From NCBI RefSeq assembly GCF_000331305.1, contig NZ_KB217478.1, positions 991,366 to 1,055,365 of the forward strand: 64,000 nt of DNA, written 5' to 3'. The DNA is from Calothrix sp. PCC 7103. Its GTDB lineage: Bacteria > Cyanobacteriota > Cyanobacteriia > Cyanobacteriales > Nostocaceae. Shown one piece after another: positions 63,559 through 64,000 of this stretch. The number at the start of each line of letters is the position of its first letter. Position 1 is the stretch's first letter. Position numbers and translations under genes: made by a program. The notes beneath the pieces are model-generated. The model saw only the letters and a list, made by a program, of their open reading frames with translations. It ran no database searches and was not told the DNA's origin.

Positions 63559-64000
63559 GTCCCTACTCGTTAGGGAAATTAATTGATTGGAAACAACTAA
63601 AATTGTTGAGAATAAGCAGAAATCGCTAAGTCCCTACTCGTTAGGGAAATTAATTGATTGGAAACGCAAACCTAAAAACATGATTACTAGTTTTATATCT
63701 AGTCCCTACTCGTTAGGGAAATTAATTGATTGGAAACACCATTGCTTCGCGGTAAGACGTAGTGTGCGCCTCATCCAAGTCCCTACTCGTTAGGGAAATT
63801 AATTGATTGGAAACACAAGCAATTATTCTTTCTACAAAACTGCTGAAATAAAAGGTCCCTACTCGTTAGGGAAATTAATTGATTGGAAACTTGTCCCGTC
63901 TCCGTCAAAATCAAATTCAACGTTTGTATTGTGTCCCTACTCGTTAGGGAAATTAATTGATTGGAAACCTAACAAAAACATTGGGAGAAGAATAAGATTG
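63559..64000 (+). CRISPR. CRISPR array, six identical 36-bp repeats, continues beyond the window
   Basis: Repeats at 63559-63594, 63630-63665, 63702-63737, 63779-63814, 63855-63890 and 63933-63968; five full spacers of 35, 36, 41, 40 and 42 bp, then a partial one. All repeats are identical: they begin GTCCCTACTCGTTAGGGA and end GATTGGAAAC. Internal stem CCCTA / TAGGG suits a processed crRNA hairpin; the end ATTGGAAAC is the probable 5' handle. The type cannot be settled without the effector genes, which are not in the window. The leader-proximal end is here, so these are the newest spacers. Confidence 0.98.

Noticed and set aside
63438-63793. Short frames across the CRISPR leader and repeats (YSLGKLIDWK repeats)
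   Set aside because: They only translate the CRISPR repeat and change frame with spacer length.
1-64000. tRNA and rRNA genes
   Set aside because: No T-loop (GTTCGANTC) with a matching acceptor stem was found outside coding sequence, and no rRNA-like stretch was seen. A tRNAscan run would be decisive.

Overview
The window comes from a cyanobacterium, most likely a filamentous Nostocales-type genome. That reading rests on photosynthesis genes (psbU, the chlorophyll synthase chlG, btpA), several cyanobacteria-restricted families (DUF3120, DUF2862, DUF4336, the PDZ/radical-SAM/DUF512 protein, a HEAT-repeat lyase-like protein), low GC, and a very dense load of short dispersed repeats. The usual cyanobacterial palindrome HIP1 (GCGATCGC) was not seen. 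Instead the hexamer GGCGCC occurs about 100 times by hand count, roughly once per 640 bp.

Layout. 1-0.8 kb: edge of a frameshifted IS4-family transposase. 1.3-12.9 kb: a DNA phosphorothioation (Dnd) island with dndC, dndD, dndE, three different DGQHR-domain (DndB-type) proteins, a Dnd-associated methyltransferase and a Uma2-type nuclease. No dndA and no dndFGH restriction module is present. 13-35.8 kb: chromosomal housekeeping genes (AmpG-like permease, GNAT acetyltransferase, HEAT protein, GHL10 glycoside hydrolase, radical SAM protein, UppP, DUF3120, PsbU, NadB, a CHASE2-PAS-GGDEF cyclase, VKOR-thioredoxin, BtpA, RimO, DEAD-box helicase) and one IS200 transposase relic. 36-47 kb: an extracellular or surface polysaccharide locus on the minus strand, with five glycosyltransferases, a SAM methyltransferase and a Wzm/Wzt-type ABC exporter. 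47-58.5 kb: DUF2862, a degenerate ArsA/Get3-like protein, ChlG, a dehydrogenase, a ChaN-like protein, a cold-shock/DUF1294 membrane protein, DUF4336, an MsbA-like ABC exporter and a Ser/Thr kinase fused to a formylglycine-generating-enzyme-like domain. 59-64 kb: a GxxExxY protein, a structured non-coding stretch, then a CRISPR adaptation module (WYL regulator, Csx18-like membrane protein, cas1, cas2) running into an array with six 36-bp repeats before the window ends.

How parts work together. Two defence-related systems sit at opposite ends: Dnd at the left, CRISPR adaptation at the right. The glycosyltransferase cluster and its ABC exporter look like one surface-glycan pathway, and a 10-residue peptide is shared by the large glycosyltransferase and the methyltransferase.

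The most unusual feature is how short repeats shape gene boundaries. A 9-mer (CGGATGTAA) supplies the last codons and stop of four genes. A heptamer (ACTCAGC type) abuts the ATG of dndE and cas2 and lies just upstream of the dehydrogenase ATG. A REP-like palindrome is translated inside one gene. A dispersed ~31-bp repeat encodes the tail of one DGQHR protein.
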